This document shows positions 14,401 to 29,400 of a stretch of DNA of 64,000 bases, in pieces. The first letter of the stretch is position 1; every line of letters begins with the position of its first letter. Origin of the DNA: Toxotes chatareus (taxonomy: Eukaryota; Chordata; Actinopteri; Toxotidae); assembly GCA_016801885.1 (NCBI GenBank), contig CM028882.1, positions 19,237,047 to 19,301,046 of the forward strand, written 5' to 3'. A model generated the notes under the pieces. It ran no database searches. It saw nothing but the letters and a program-made list of their open reading frames with translations, and had not been told where the DNA came from. The position numbers were made by a program, and so were the translations under genes.

Positions 14401-17400
14401 ACAACTAAAAACTGTGTAACAGGCTAATCCATTGAGCAGAGAGTGATTTCATCTTTAAGACAGAAATAGTGTGTACAAGCAAAATGTTTATTGGCACAGA
14501 TGAGCAGAGACAGAACTGGAAATGACATCGGGGGTGTGATTTATGGAGATGTTAGCAGCTGGCCCAATGAGTAAATGGCATCCCCTGAGGCCAACTGCTG
14601 CTCAGACAAGAATTCAATTTCAATCAAACACCTGTACATTAAGAATAACTCTGCATTCTGGCCTTCTGGCCATCTCTATGGCACAGAGCAGAATAAGTAC
14701 TCAGGACTCATGAAGCAATGATCTGGCAAATCTCTGATTAACAATGATTATGTATTATTTCACTAGTCTCTAATTACTGAATAATTTCCTATTTTCTTAT
14801 TTTCCTTTAGAGAATTACTGTGTATAGTTTGGTTCAATTGATACTCTTGCAATTAAATAATTCCAGTTTATTTGTAGTGAAACCTACAGTCTTTTTTTTT
14901 AGGTCAGCTGAACAAAAATACAAAAATGGGAAATTTGTCAACAGGCTAGCATACAATTCAACAGATTTGGAGTATAGTTTCAAAAAACAGTGAACCCATG
15001 TAATTATTACCAAATTACTAATTTTTTTACCCAGGAAACCTTCACAAAAATAGTTAGATAATTATTCTGATTTCACAGACCCATAAAATGAAGCTTTGCC
15101 AAAACAATCACTGCCACCAATGACTTCTTCCAGAGTAGGTTTTTCACATAGACTGTATAAGACATGGACGTAGCACCCGTGATGTCACCCATTGGTTTTG
15201 GCGAGTCTGTTTTGTGACCAAACCATGGGCATTTGAGCTGCGCCATCTTGGATTTTAGTGGGAGTGTATTTTCCATATTTGGCGAAGAGGCGGTTACTCT
15301 ACGGGTCAGCCGGCCGAGAACCCGCCCACTTAGCTCGGAGCAATATTTACCGGCTTTCACCGCTGCCGCCATCCACTTACAGTTACAGCAGGGCACAAAC
15401 AACAGCAGCCGCTTACTGACGGAGCTGCTCTGTCCATGCAATGTCGGACTTTTTAAACAGAAAAATGAGACAAAATAAAATTGTAGCCTAGTATTTCCGC
15501 AATAAACGGACTCTGAGAGCACGGAACACACCGCAACAGCGTTCCTAACATTTTCCGCTCCGGTCCTCTACCTGTATCAGCAGCAACCATAAATCGGTAA
15601 TTAAGTCATAAGCCAGCGGCAAAATATGCTAATACATGCTAATTAGTGCAAACATACTGGTAAAATAGTGAGACATTTACTTACCGAAAAAACTGCAACA
15701 CAGACTCCTTCGACGGTCGGTTAGTACAGTCTACACTACAACAAGCCCTATATTGTCACAAAAACCTATGCGAACATTGGCAAACAAACATGGACACTGC
15801 AGCCCCTGTCAACCGCTGGAGGTAGCCGGAGGCCTCTGGATGTAGCCGCCTAGCCCAGCCGATGCTTTAGCAAAGAGCTAACTGCCAGTGTCTGTCTATG
15901 GAGCTGTCACTCAACGTAACCACGCCCTAATTTATGTAAGACTTTAAGCCTAAATAACACTGAAACGGTTGTGATACAAAAAAAATGTACCCCCCATACC
16001 CCCACAGTGTTCACGGAGGTGGAAACTATCAATAGAGACCAAAATAAAAAAAATTTACTAGGCTGTAAATATGTTTTTTTAGGCTATAAAGTTGGCTATT
16101 TTAACATGAGGGTCAATGGAGACACAACACGTGAACACACACAAGCTTTTAACCATCCTGCACTGGGCAGTATGGCTGAAATCAGTGTCATGATACTAAT
16201 TAAAACATTTTTCCAATATTGATAATTAGCATGATATGATAAATAAATGCAAAATTATAGATATAATAAGTGGTGTTTTATGCAATAATTATGTCCTATT
16301 GTAATGCAGTATGTGAAAGAAACTTTTCAAATGTGTTAACCAAACATGTCAGTGAGTAATTTTACAAGTTTTTGTCTTTTGCCTGGAATTATTAATTTGG
16401 ACATGCTAACAATACAATTCCAGTGAAAGACAATAAACAGTGATATAGAATCATTGTTCAGCCATAATTTGAGGGATGTACAATCATATATATTTTTCTT
16501 CAGTTTGACTGTGATGTCAGGATCGAAAGTGCTGTAAACTCACTTATTGTTTACTTCAGAAAAGATTAGAGCTATTGATCTAATTACCATAAACCAATAA
16601 TTACCTCCTGTTGTATGTGAGTGTGTGTGAGAGAGAGAGAGAGAGAATCGTAGTTAGTTCAATGTTGTGGAGGCCAGTTGTTGGCAGCTTTGTGTGTAAA
16701 CGTGCATGTCAGATTTATTGTCTTGTGACGGCAGAACAGAAACATGTTGCGTTCGATAAGCGTAATGGTTTGGCAGCTGTTTGTTAGGAAGCTGATGGGC
16801 TGTCTTTATTGAGCGGTGGGATTCTCCTCCTACGCTCAGAAGTGACTGAGCACCGTTTACACCCACTCCTCCACTGCCATAAACACATCTGTAAGAAATC
16901 GCGCACACACAATGAACACCTATAGGGATATAGGTATATTTAGGTATATACTGTGATTCATGACAAGAGTGTAATCACAGAGCTGTGTGGTGGTGGTGTG
17001 TGAGTGAGTAACTGAGTGAGAGATGCCAGATGTATGTATACATACTGTGTACCAAGGCTGCAAAAAACAAAGAAGAAACAGATTTAGGGCAAATTTGGTC
17101 TTAATTATTAGGATTCTCAGCACTGAAAAATACTTTTCAGTGCTGGGGTCTATACCTTTGGGGTCTTTGTGTGTGTGTGTGTGTGTGTGTTGGTGCGTGT
17201 TTGAGTGTACAAACACGTGCGCTGTACCTCTGCTTTGAGCCTCTCGATTTCTGTGTCCTGATCCTCCAGCTGGGTGCGCAGCTGATTGGCAGCCACCTTC
17301 TCAGTCTCCACTATCTGGACAAGGTGAATATATTTCTGCATCAGCACCTCTCGTTCGATGATGATGTCAGAATAACTGAAAAATGAAAGAGAGGTCCAGA

Positions 17401-20400
17401 GATTTATAGAGAAGCACACAACCACAGCATGAACAGGTAAAAAAAAAAAAAGACACTAATACGATACTGGACTGTATTATCTTATAAACATGACCTAGCA
17501 TTAGCGGGTACAAAACAGTTGAAGTCACAGTCAAATTAATGCCAAAGGGTAAATCAAAAGTATGCCTTTCTAGCCTGTGGGAAGTCTTATAGGATCATGA
17601 TGGTTTGGCATGTACTATATATTCCTGCTGACAATACTGTATTCCAGGGGATGCCATGATTTCCTTTTACAACTGCAACTGAAGGTGAGGTCAGACTTGG
17701 AAAACTTGTTGCTGGCCAGCAGTGATTTGATTCCCTCCATAGTAGACTATAGTTGCAGCAAATACAAATACTCTACTACTAATTAATTGAAAGTTAAGAA
17801 ACAAATGCATAAAGTTAGGATATTCTTTGGAAAACAACCAGCTTTGTGGTAAATTAAACATGATTTATATGTCATGTCTTACAACATGCAAAACCACCAG
17901 TAAAGTCTTTTAAATTCATTTTAATGTTCTCTAATGTTAATGTTCTGTCACATTAACTCTGGTCTGTGGTCATGCAATCTGATGTGATTTGGTATTTCCT
18001 TTCCAAGCAAAGGAAAAGGGGGAAAGCACACATTTTCAGGCTATCTAAATAAACACTACTGCTATTATGCCCATAGAAAATATCCTTTATATAATCCTGT
18101 GTATATACCTGGCCTGCTGGATGGCCTCCAGCCATTCATCACACTCACTCTCTTCTTCTGTCCGCAGCTCCAGAGGTTTCTGTCCATCATGACCAAACAC
18201 AATGAGGAAGTAGTGCTGAATAGAGAAAAAGATAAAGACAGAAAAGCTGTTTATATTTGTGTCCCTGAGACCAAAACATCATCAACACCACTCCTCAGTT
18301 ATGTCAGCAGTCTCACTTTACAGCCCAAGATGTTTTGGCTGCTCGTTTGAAATTCTAGCCACAGCTAATCAAGACATATGGCACAGACATATGGAAACAT
18401 TACTTTCACCTACATTTGCTTTTCACGCTCTTTTCTTGTCCAGATTATGTTCCACAGGCCTTACATGAAAGCAGAGCACACAGACAGAGAGGGAGACAGG
18501 ATGGGGGAGGGTGGGTGGCTCAACACTCATGACAGTTATTTGCTCACCGAAATGAAACATCAAGTCTCGCCTGTACCTCCCTTCTCCACCAGCCTATTAT
18601 CATCACCATCAATTAGCCTGCTCTTCCCGTCTCTCTCGCTTGCTTTCCGTCTGTCTCTCTTATTATTCTGATGAGTTTCCCTGAGTATCTGCCTTTAAAA
18701 TGCTTACCCAGTCTCACACACAGGCACATGCCAGCACATTTGAGCACAGAGACACACAGCTACAGTAGAGCGCATAAAAACACACACACACCAGACATTA
18801 CATGAAGTGATAGAGGCTTTTATTCAAATGGTCATGTCCTGGGGCACTGGGTTACCAGAAGAGCTGCTATTCTTAGTCAGGGAAAACAGAGAAGACTGAG
18901 CTCTGCATGGACTTTCTCTCTCCTCCTCCTCCTCTCTTCTCTATCCAACCACCTCTTTCCTCCTCCTCCCTCTCTTTGCACTTCACCTATCATCCTACTC
19001 CACCTCCTCTGCCCAGCTCAACCAGCATCCTCACTTCTCTTGTTGTCGAAACCCACTCCTCCTCCTCCTCCTCCTCCTCTTCCATCTCCATCTCCACATC
19101 CCTTCATACTTTCATTTCTTTGTGTCTCTCTCAGTAAGGATTCACTGAACCAAACAGAGTCCGGAGGAGAGATGTTCACCCTGCAGGAGGATGGATGGGC
19201 TTCGGCCCCTGCAGTGGGGATGGGCTGGGGACAGAGTCACCAAGGTTACTGGAACAAACACACACACACACACACACACTGAGACCTCCATCCCCATTTC
19301 ATCCTCCTATCCCTGCTTTTTATGTATCTGTCACTTCGATTCACTGGTTGGCTGGATTTTATTACGACCATAATCTGTGCTCTAACAGTGTTTGACAGGG
19401 AGAAAGAGAGACAGAGAAGGAGAGAGAGAGAGAGGGAAGAGGGACTTGTTACATAATATTTCTTAACCGACTACATATTTCTAAATTGTGTCACTACCTA
19501 ACAAGATAACATTTCCATGGCAACCCAATATCTGACGCTTCTGCTGTGTTTTGCACTTCCATTTTCTGCTTTTCAGCGCTGCCTCTTTTCATCTAATGCT
19601 TTTATTGATCCATCCTGTAATTTTAGACATGAGGAGGAGGAACCCGTAAGTAGAAAATGAAACAATTTTGCTAATGCAGATTTTAGAGCACTGGATGGAT
19701 CATCTCAGCCAATGTTACACATTTAAGAAGGTATATTTAGAAGGTTTGTAGATTTTTACCATTCACATTATGTGTAAGTGTATTTTATAAGTTGATCCTA
19801 TGTTTTCTATGTCAGACGTTAATTTGTAATCAGTCATTGTTTCACAGAAATATAGGCCAAGTGAGTATAACATTTCGATCTGAAAATCCAAAACACTTTA
19901 CATAATGTAAATGTAAAGCTTCCCAACTCTGCAGTACCACTCACTCGCCCTTCATATCAACTCAGAAGTACCCTCCATCCCTCGGGGCCTTCACTGCACT
20001 GTAAGAAATTTCATTTAGACAAATAAAGACAGAGAGGGAAAGTAAAAGAAACAATGAGACAAAGAGACAGAGATTCTTTTGTACTGTTTCGCTCTTCATG
20101 ACACAAACTACCAATTTACCACTCACCTGAAACATTTTTTTTTCTGAGAAACAGCTATTACAGAAAATGAGACTGTGAAACGGGCTTCGTGACACAAAGG
20201 AGTGTGTTTTACCACCACAGAGCAAGACACAGACACAATGAAGGGCAGCAAATTTTATCATTCAGAAGCAATTTCAGGTCAGTCATTTAAAGCTGCCTGC
20301 TGTGAGAACAGATGTGTGAAGTGAGAAGTTCTCAGAAACCAAAACCGACTACTTTTCACTGTCCAACAGAGACTGAACGTTAGGAAATTAAAACCCACCA

Positions 20401-23400
20401 CAAACACACACACCCTCAGGTTCACGGCAGCACTGTGATGAAATACTTTTTTCTTTATTAAAGATTAAAGAGTCAAAGATGAAACTGGACTTAGTGTTAA
20501 TAGATTCATTAGGCAAATGATGACTGAGGGATCCAGAAATACTCATCTGTTATAAATATTAAAATATTAAAATATTAAAAGCAGAGATGGCAGAATCGCT
20601 GTTGGGATCCACTGATGATTAGGGACTGGAATAGTCACTAATGATGCAACACTGCCGTCTGCTTTGGTATCTGCACTCATGAGAGGCCAAATTGTGTTGT
20701 ACAGTACTACAGATGGACCTTGTTTGTTTTTTTGTTTTTTTCTCTCAACCTTGCAAAGCCACGAGCAACTGGCATTTCACTGCTTTGATGTTGTTTACTT
20801 CAATGGGGAGAAAGGGACATGTATCCCGAAAGTGTTAAAGGATTGATCCCCACCGGGGCTAAAAGTGTGTATGCACTGAAAGCCCGGTTGAATAACAATA
20901 TAGAAACAGTAACGTCACATAGAGCACTTAGTGTATATATTTAGGTTAAATATACTCTACTGTACAGTGGAGCAGAACAACCAAGAAGTTTGGCAATTCT
21001 ACCATGAAGGTTCTGTTACATATTTTCTGCACAGGTTTTTAAAAGACCATACCAGTATGTTTTGGCGTCTTCACTACAAAAAGTATGAAACCCATACTGT
21101 GGTGTGGTTTGCAGGTAATTTCCTGATGAGGAATATGTCAGGCAAGTATAGCATATACACAGCCACAGAGTCCTGAAAAGAGATTTTATCACACAATATG
21201 TGTGAGAACACCTATGTGAGCGGACTATAGGTATGTGAGGGCTTTAGAACTTGCTTGACTTATTTAATAAGTGAACACAGAGTCTGCATTGATTTCTGCC
21301 AGTGATTTATTTTTGTTGTTAGTGCAGATTGAAAAGTCAGCACTCCACTACCTCTTTAAAGGGGCAGTATGTAAGTATTTTGGTTTAAAACATTAACACA
21401 AAAATAATAAACTAAAAGATAAATTATAAACTAAAATTATCAACAGAATGTGCAGAAACAACTGTTTTAATGATGTGTCTCTGTATTGTGCAGTGTTATC
21501 TACTGAAGTGAGCATATGCCATAACCAGCTAGCCCTGGCAGTTAACATCTGACCACTTTCAGAGTTCAAACAGGTTTCTGTCTCATCTTATTCCTTAGAT
21601 TCATATGTGCTAATTATAAGATACGATAGGATAAATCATTAACAAGCTGTTTTAAAACAGTGGGCTTCACTAGAAGCTATTGTATAATGTGTCTCCACCT
21701 TTGCACTGCTGTGGTGAACAAGGCTCTGCACAGTGATCCTGAGTCCCGCAGGGAGATAATTACCATTAGGCTACAGAGAAATACAACAGAGAGTAAACCA
21801 GATTCACATGCATGTATGTGAGACTGTAAAGGACAGAGAAACGGATCCATACAATCCATAGACTAGATTTCCTGTATGTGCATGTGGGTGTATGTGGAAG
21901 TATATACACCATGTGTGTTTTCCTGAAAAGAACAGTGCAAAACAGAAAGTGAGACGCCACAAAAAAATCACACATAGTGATCGTGAGTGATAATCAAAAC
22001 AGAGATAATCTCAAACCTCCTGTTGTCAGCAGTTCTCATTGGGGGAACACAATACCTAAAAAAATATCAGCAAGAGATCATTGGCTTCATATTCAACAAC
22101 AAATATCACTTATTTAGTTTGAAAACACCATGTACTGGATATGGAAATGTTCTACATAATAAGCAACAACGTATAAGAGAAAATTTTTTCATATCAAATG
22201 GAGGTCCAAAACACAAAAACAAGTAAGTAAAGGTGCATAATATTCTAGTACTGTGGGTGATTTTGAGAATTCTAGCAGACAGAACTTGTTTGCTTTTCGC
22301 ACCAGATTCAGAATTTTCATGTAAAGCCATAAAATACATTATTTCCCATTATGGTAAAATGAAGGACAAAGTGAAATTTGAAAGCGAATGGTAAGAGTTA
22401 AGTCAGTTAAAGAAACAATAAAAGTCATTTGTGAGAAGAAGCTTCAGAGAGATAAATAGGAGAGAGGGGGTTCACTTTTTCCACCCACCAGTCTTCTGGA
22501 TCAGACTCCTAATCTGCCTCTCTCCTCTTTATATTCCTCATTTCTCAGCTTCTGTCGTGCTCCCACAGGGGCAATAATCTTTTTGTGCCGAGTGTCGCTT
22601 CATAAAATGCTCCAAGGACAAGAAAAAAAGCAACAATTGTCATGAAAACCTTGTGCATTCACTAATATAAATTTTACCCCATTTACTGTACAGTGGGCTG
22701 CACACCCATGGATGTGTATGTGACAAGACCAAAAATTAGGAATTAATTTTTAATGAGTGGCCAGGTGTCATCCATAATATTTGCTATAATAAATAATATA
22801 GTAGAGAGAAAAAAAGCATATTTTGCCTTAAAGGAATAGTTTATCATATCAATGTTGAATATGAAGCTACAGCCACCAGCCCGTTCGCTTAGCTTAGCTT
22901 AGATGAACCAGCTAGCCTGAAAAGTGAAGTAAAAAAGTGTAACCTTATGGTGCTGACAAGACTCGAGGAAGTCAGTTTTTTTTTTTTTTTTTTATAATTC
23001 AGCGAGAGAAGCAAAGGCATTTTGGTCGACCTTCACATCTTTAAAAGCCTGTTTTAAGATTAAAGGTATAGTTTAACATTATGGGAAACACAATGATTCG
23101 CTTTCTTGCAGAGAGTTAGATGAGAAGTTCAATATCACACTTCTGTCTGTACAGTAAATATGAAGCCTCTTTGTATGTTTCTAGTCGTGAAAGACTCATT
23201 TTATGATTTCAGAAACCCAAAAAGCTTTACTTCCCTTTGGAACAAAAAAAAAAAAAAGATTTTTTATTTCCCGGAGACTTGTTATTGAGAAGAGCTTCAA
23301 AACATTAATCTGACAGCAGCAACAGCAGCGGAGGTACTTTATGTAACCACTGAATTCAACTAATGATGTACCAGCTAATGTGACAATCACTGAATCAACA

Positions 23401-26400
23401 TCCCACATCCTGCTGTTTTCTCATCGCCCTCCATGCTGTTCACTTCCTCCAGAGAAGTTCTTACAAAGTATGGGTCTATCGCCCTTCTTTTTCACACACA
23501 CACACACACACATAAAACTTTCACACATGCACAATTCACATAAATGCACACTGTATATAAGTATACTAGTAACTGTTGTGCCTGCTTCAGGACACTCTCA
23601 TCAGGGATTACCTGTCTGTTTATCTGGAGATTAAACGGATTGCTCCCCTCCTCCACTGTTTACTTTCCATGCTGTCCTCCTACTCTACATAAGCAAAAAC
23701 ACTTGTATAATGTATAACTAACATAAAGCTTTCTCTCCCATCTTACACATTTGTTGCTTTACAGTTGCTCTGTCACTCCATTGCCAGGAGGAATTGTTGG
23801 GAAACATCCTGCCACCTTTATGCAACAGATCCTGGACTGGAGATTTTGTTTTACGACTCACACAGTGCAATAGTAGAGGTGTCTAAACACACCATAAATC
23901 TGTTTTACTACATTCTTGAGAATTGCCAGTGTGCCTAACCTGATGCTGTAAAAAAAAAAGAAAAAAAAACAGTACTCATAAACGTTGCACAGACAACAAC
24001 AAACACACATGAAAGTACTAGACAATCCTATTATCTGATGCTAAAGTTTATTGTATACAGCCCTGGTGGGGTGTGTGTGTACTTTTCTCTTTGCCAGCAC
24101 TCCACATCAGCACCTGTAGCTGGTGACAGGAGGAGCATGTATAATAGATGGGAGCAGCTCCAGCAATAACAATCACACCACTGAAGAGTATAGAGGCTCA
24201 GTGCTCAGAGAGCTTTTAACACCCAGGGCGTCCCCACAAACAGCCCAGCACCGGCTCAGGAGGAGGTGTGATGATATCAACATTATACCCGTGGGGATGT
24301 TTCTTTTATGTACGATGCTCACTACTGCTCAGCATAACCTGAGGCAGTTTCAGCCATGCCAAATTCAGCTTTCCTGACAGGCTGACCAGTGTGGTGCAAC
24401 ATTTTCATCTTATGTTGCTACTTTGCAGAAAAAGAATCAGCAAATGTGCGGCAGAAATCATTTTAATCATTTCAGTGTTAGGTCTGTAATAGCCATAACT
24501 TTTGACTGATGGGTGTCCTGGTAGGTCAATAAGCTGTCCAATAAAACATCACAAAATCTGATGATTTTTACTTTTTCGGGTAAACCGAAGGCAAGGAAAG
24601 TTTATTTGTATTGCACCTTTTAACATCATTGCAATAATTAAATGCTCCCTTGTGGTTTGAGACAATTTGCTTAATTTTAAGGCTAATAAAGCCTTCTTAA
24701 AATTCAAATTAGCCCTAAAATCTGCACTATCTGACAAAAAACGTATTGTTGCGATCCTCATCACCTTATAAGCCTGATACGGCAAAGAAGTTGGCAAAGC
24801 TACTTATTTACACACCAAGCAGGCATTAGCATTCATTTGGAGTCATGTTTGTGACAAATTTAAGTCCAATATTCAGGTCAGCTGTTAAATGTCCCACTGA
24901 GTTCCCCAGATATTGGATTTTTAGAGCTTTTTGCTGAAAAGAGTTGCCTGCTGTGGCTGAAAACAACACTAAAGAGAGGAGTGAGAGGGAACCAAAACAG
25001 TCATGTTAAGAGTTATAAAACCAAAAAATGAGCTGAAAGATAATAAAAGTTCAGTAGAACTGAGTCTGATGATAAATCTCTCTGTTATTTGCTGTGAACA
25101 AGCCCCTTCAGATTGCAAATAATCATTTGATCCATTGTTCATATGAAATTATTGATTAGAGCAGCAGGAATAGAACAGATGCCCAGCACTTCTATAAAGC
25201 CAGTTGCCTCGCAACCTCAAGGTGACAACAAGATTCTGGAGAGTCCCTGCACCCAATTCTTGTTCTCAACAACATAGTTACAGCAAATGAGCATATTACC
25301 CAAAATGATGACCTACTTTGTTAAAATAACAGTTTTTTTCATCCATGAATGTTTGACAATTTGGAGACAGATTGTTTTTATACAAAAGGGAATATAGGAT
25401 AGAAATCAGATACCTGAACACCGTTGTCGTCTCGGGAGTGTTTTCTTAAAAGTAAAACCCACCCTCGCTGTCATCTGTACTTTGATTAGTGCAGCATTTG
25501 AAACACAGGGGACAGATGTGAAGACAGATGCCAGCTTTAAATACTTATCTGACACTAATGAGGTCCATAATGGCTCTAACACTTGGCAGAAAACTTAAGA
25601 GGAAAATGAAAAGCAGCCTGCAGAAGAAAGCAGGTCAGACTCTGAGAATACAGGAAGAATTGGTTCCTTGATGCAGACAATTAGGGTGAGCAACAGCAAA
25701 AATACAAGGTTCTAAGAGGGTGTTTAGTGCTAGAGGAGTTTTCTAATGAGAACTGATTACACACACACAGACGCACATACACATCCATACACATACGCAC
25801 ATTAGGAAGTCCACACTGACATTTTAACTCTAAAGTATCACCCCCACCTTTTCTTGCATCTACCCTAATGAGGAAGGAAGTTGTTGAAAAGAACTCTATG
25901 TGCCTATTGCTCAAATACACACTTTATTAAAGCCAGTGCAGCCAGATCAGACAGGACTGAATTAACCTGATATCTCTCTTTCTAATGGCAGTTCCTATTT
26001 GATGACGATGCTGAGCCTTAAATTCTGGAAACTTAAACATATCGTATGGTCCCTTTTCAATGAAGACATGAAGGCAGTTCCAACACAAATCCAAAGTTTA
26101 ACAGTGAATCAAACTTTTTGTACCGACTCTGTCACCACTACATTATGTAACTCATGTCTATTTACTATTTGGCTGTTGCTGTGCACTCCAGGCTGTGCTG
26201 TTTTTAGCTTTTTGTATTTAAAGCTCAATCAAGGAAACCAAGGGAAACCAACGATCTGACCCCTTTCCTTACCAGAGGGGCCAACTGATAAATTTGAATT
26301 ATAAAACTTATAAAGTTTTTTTTCCTGAACCTGAGCATACACACACAAAAAAACTTTAATACATAGCTCGTTCTCATTTTATTGTGCTGTAATTTTTGAC

Positions 26401-29400
26401 GGTCAATTTAAAATAGTCTGTAGCTGCAGTGACTTCATGTTTTATGTCTATAAAACAAGTAAAGCCAATCAAAGCCAGTTTTTTTTCCTGAACCTGAGCA
26501 TACACACACAAAAAAACTTTAATACATAGCTCGTTCTCATTTTATTGTGCTGTAATTTTTGACGGTCAATTTAAAATAGTCTGTAGCTGCAGTGACTTCA
26601 TGTTTTATGTCTATAAAACAAGTAAAGCCAATCATTGTCTGCAGAGGCATTGATTGGCTGTTTTTTCTACAACATGGCAAACAGTCATTCAAGAGAGGAA
26701 CACCTGGCCTTCGAATCGCTCAGCAAATTTTGACAAATGAGTGGCAACCTGGAAACAGACAACACTGCATTTAATGGCCGTCTTCATCGGTTCATAGCCT
26801 CTGATAAACTCTTTCTGGAATCAATAACCAACTCGACACCTGATGAGTTTGACAATTATATACAGCTAAATCTGTTGTCCTTTTACACACACACGTGCTC
26901 ACATCAGCAATGCACATCCACAGTCGCTGTGGAAACCACTCAGACCAGCGTGAATGCTCTCCAAATTATTTGAAGGGTTTGTGTCTATCTGAGAGTACAA
27001 CAGAGTGAGAGAGCAAGCGAGCGCTAGGCGGTAGCTGTGTGTTATTTGTGTGGCTGAATTGTGGCTCACTGTGGGGGTGTGATAATGCAGGTTGCAGGCA
27101 GACTATCTCGACTGCACAGAGAAACCGTGAAGAGCAAGAGCGAATGATGGAAAGGGGGACGGCCTTCCTCTCAATTTATCTGACCAAACCCTCACACAAA
27201 ACCCTGGATCAGACTGAGCTTAGGAAAAAACTCTCCTTGACTGAGACTTGATCATCTAAAATGCACAAGTACACACAAACACACACAAATACACAGATAC
27301 CCTCTTAAAACAGACAAAATGTCATCATTATTTGGTTTATTCCTCCTGTGTGCATGGCTATGTAGTAATACAATTACATGGCAGCACACAAGGTTTCAGC
27401 TAAGGGCAGATTGAAAATAACCCTAATTAAACATCACAGCTGTAGTGTGAGAGTGAGACAGATGGGGGTCAAAAGTGAGACAGTGTGTGTAGAAAAAGGA
27501 TGAAATAAGAGAATAACTGCCAAGCTTGGTCACATCAGAACAGATAGGTTTTATACTGACATTAGTGCTAATATTAGTGGTTAGAGCCACATCATAAATA
27601 CTCCATTACAGAGATAAAGACATACTCTTCTTGCTTTATGCATAACTTGATTAAAACCACAGTCTACCATCTCCTGGCTTTCCCAAGGCCTCTCCTCCAT
27701 TTGCATACATCTGGAATTAATTGTCTTTTACACATAGTGTACAAGTAGGTGGGAGCCTGTGGAGATGAATCTTGCTATGATGATAATTGGTGGCTTCTTT
27801 TGACCTCTCTTCAACTCACATATGATTAATTGGGAATCCATTCACTGTCTCCCTAATACTTTCACAAACTGTAAAAATTCAATTAACTCCAATGCATTCC
27901 TCCCCCTGCATTTTAAAGGGCAGGATGCCCGCGCACAGGCATGCACACAGTTCCCAAGGACAGCTGAAAAATGGGATAAGGAATCATTCATGTTTCTCTG
28001 TGATTACTTTCCTGACGTAGAGGTAAGGTTTTCTTTTTTTTAATGTAACAAAGATTAATTCTTTGATTGATATAACACTAGGATTGATGTGACTTGCAAC
28101 ATTTTGCATGTGCAAATGGTAATTCAAATGTTTCCTAGCAACAAGATCTACCTATGCCGTCGCAGCAACAATGCTGAGGCAACTTCCATGAGCACAGTCA
28201 CTAACAATTTGCCCAAAATATTTATCTGCAGCTGTAAAGACATAAACCCCAAACAGTTTTTCAGTCCTGCAGGGCACAGGGGTGGGTTCATTATTACAAA
28301 TCTGAGTTGCACAAATATAAATGACTTAAACCCACTGAGGTTTATTTTATATTATGGTACAGATCCCATATTCCTGTATATATTAAATATGCCATGCTGC
28401 AGTATGCTTCACTGAATGGAGCACAGAACATCTAGAATATTTCCATTGGATGTAATGTTACAGCCATCAAAACATGGTCTCCTGGGAATAAAAATTAAAT
28501 TAAGTGTAAAAATGGTATAGATTAATTAAAGCGCTGAATCAAGAAAATGTAAAATACACGTGTGATGTGTATGGTGTAGAAGGAACATATCTTCTCTTAC
28601 TTTGTAGCATTCATGGGTTAAATACAAGAACCTGTTGCTGCATTGTGACTCCCACTATCAGAATGAATTTGACTTTCAGTTACAAAAAAAATGTCAACCT
28701 CATTTTCTTAATCCACATAAGGTGGTGGTCAGGTTCGTTTACAGTAGTTTACTGATGAAAATGTGACAGAATGTTGGGTTCACACTAAAAAGATTACAAA
28801 TCTAGTTACAGCCAGCCAGTTTCATGACACCAAAGAGAGAAGCAACTGTTCCCAATAGCTGAGAGAGCAAAAGAGAGAAATAAGTGTATGTGTGACTACT
28901 GAAAGGTAAGGACCTGATCATTATTTATACATTTGTTTTATTTTTTTTTCCGGAATTGCATACTGCAGCTGTAGTATGCTGCAAATGCTCTCTCCTACCA
29001 GCCTGCTCCCATTCTCACATCTGAATCCTTGGGGGATGGTCACCTGCTCTGGGAGGATGCACTTGGAGCTCTTGACACTGCAGGGCTTTTCGAAACTGTA
29101 GAGAGCAGGGAGGCTGAGTTGCCGCAGCCACTTTAGTGTAATGCTGCATGAGCCACTCAGTAGCCTCCGTGAGCGTCAGTTTGAGTGTGAGAAAACAATT
29201 TGATCTTGTAGTTTTTTTTTTTTTTTTTTATCATTATCATGCTCTAAGTATGTAATTGGAGACTACAGATTATCTGAAAACCACAACAGACTATTTTTCA
29301 GAAACTGTGCTCGCTTTGGTGCATGTCTGTTACCACACAATCAGGTGACGGCACCAATTCTTTGTATTTGTCAGAGGGCTTTGCGCTGATTTTGGGAACT

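Larger units (their letters stand above)
13044..17227 (-). other. RASGRF2 intron 3
   Basis: A 4.2-kb intron with no exon signal. A GC-rich insert at about 15,145-15,960 has the CATGGACGTAGCACC and CGCCATCTTGGATTTTAGTG words of a common fish interspersed repeat, which may extend to about 16,120. A GA run lies at 16,628-16,646 and a GT run at 17168-17190. Confidence 0.6.

Noticed and set aside
15073..15531. 152-codon open frame as a host gene
   Set aside because: It lies in a GC-rich interspersed repeat within an intron, with no similarity or splice context.
18907..19137. Pro/Ser-rich open frame on the plus strand
   Set aside because: It arises from a TCC-rich low-complexity stretch in RASGRF2 intron 1.
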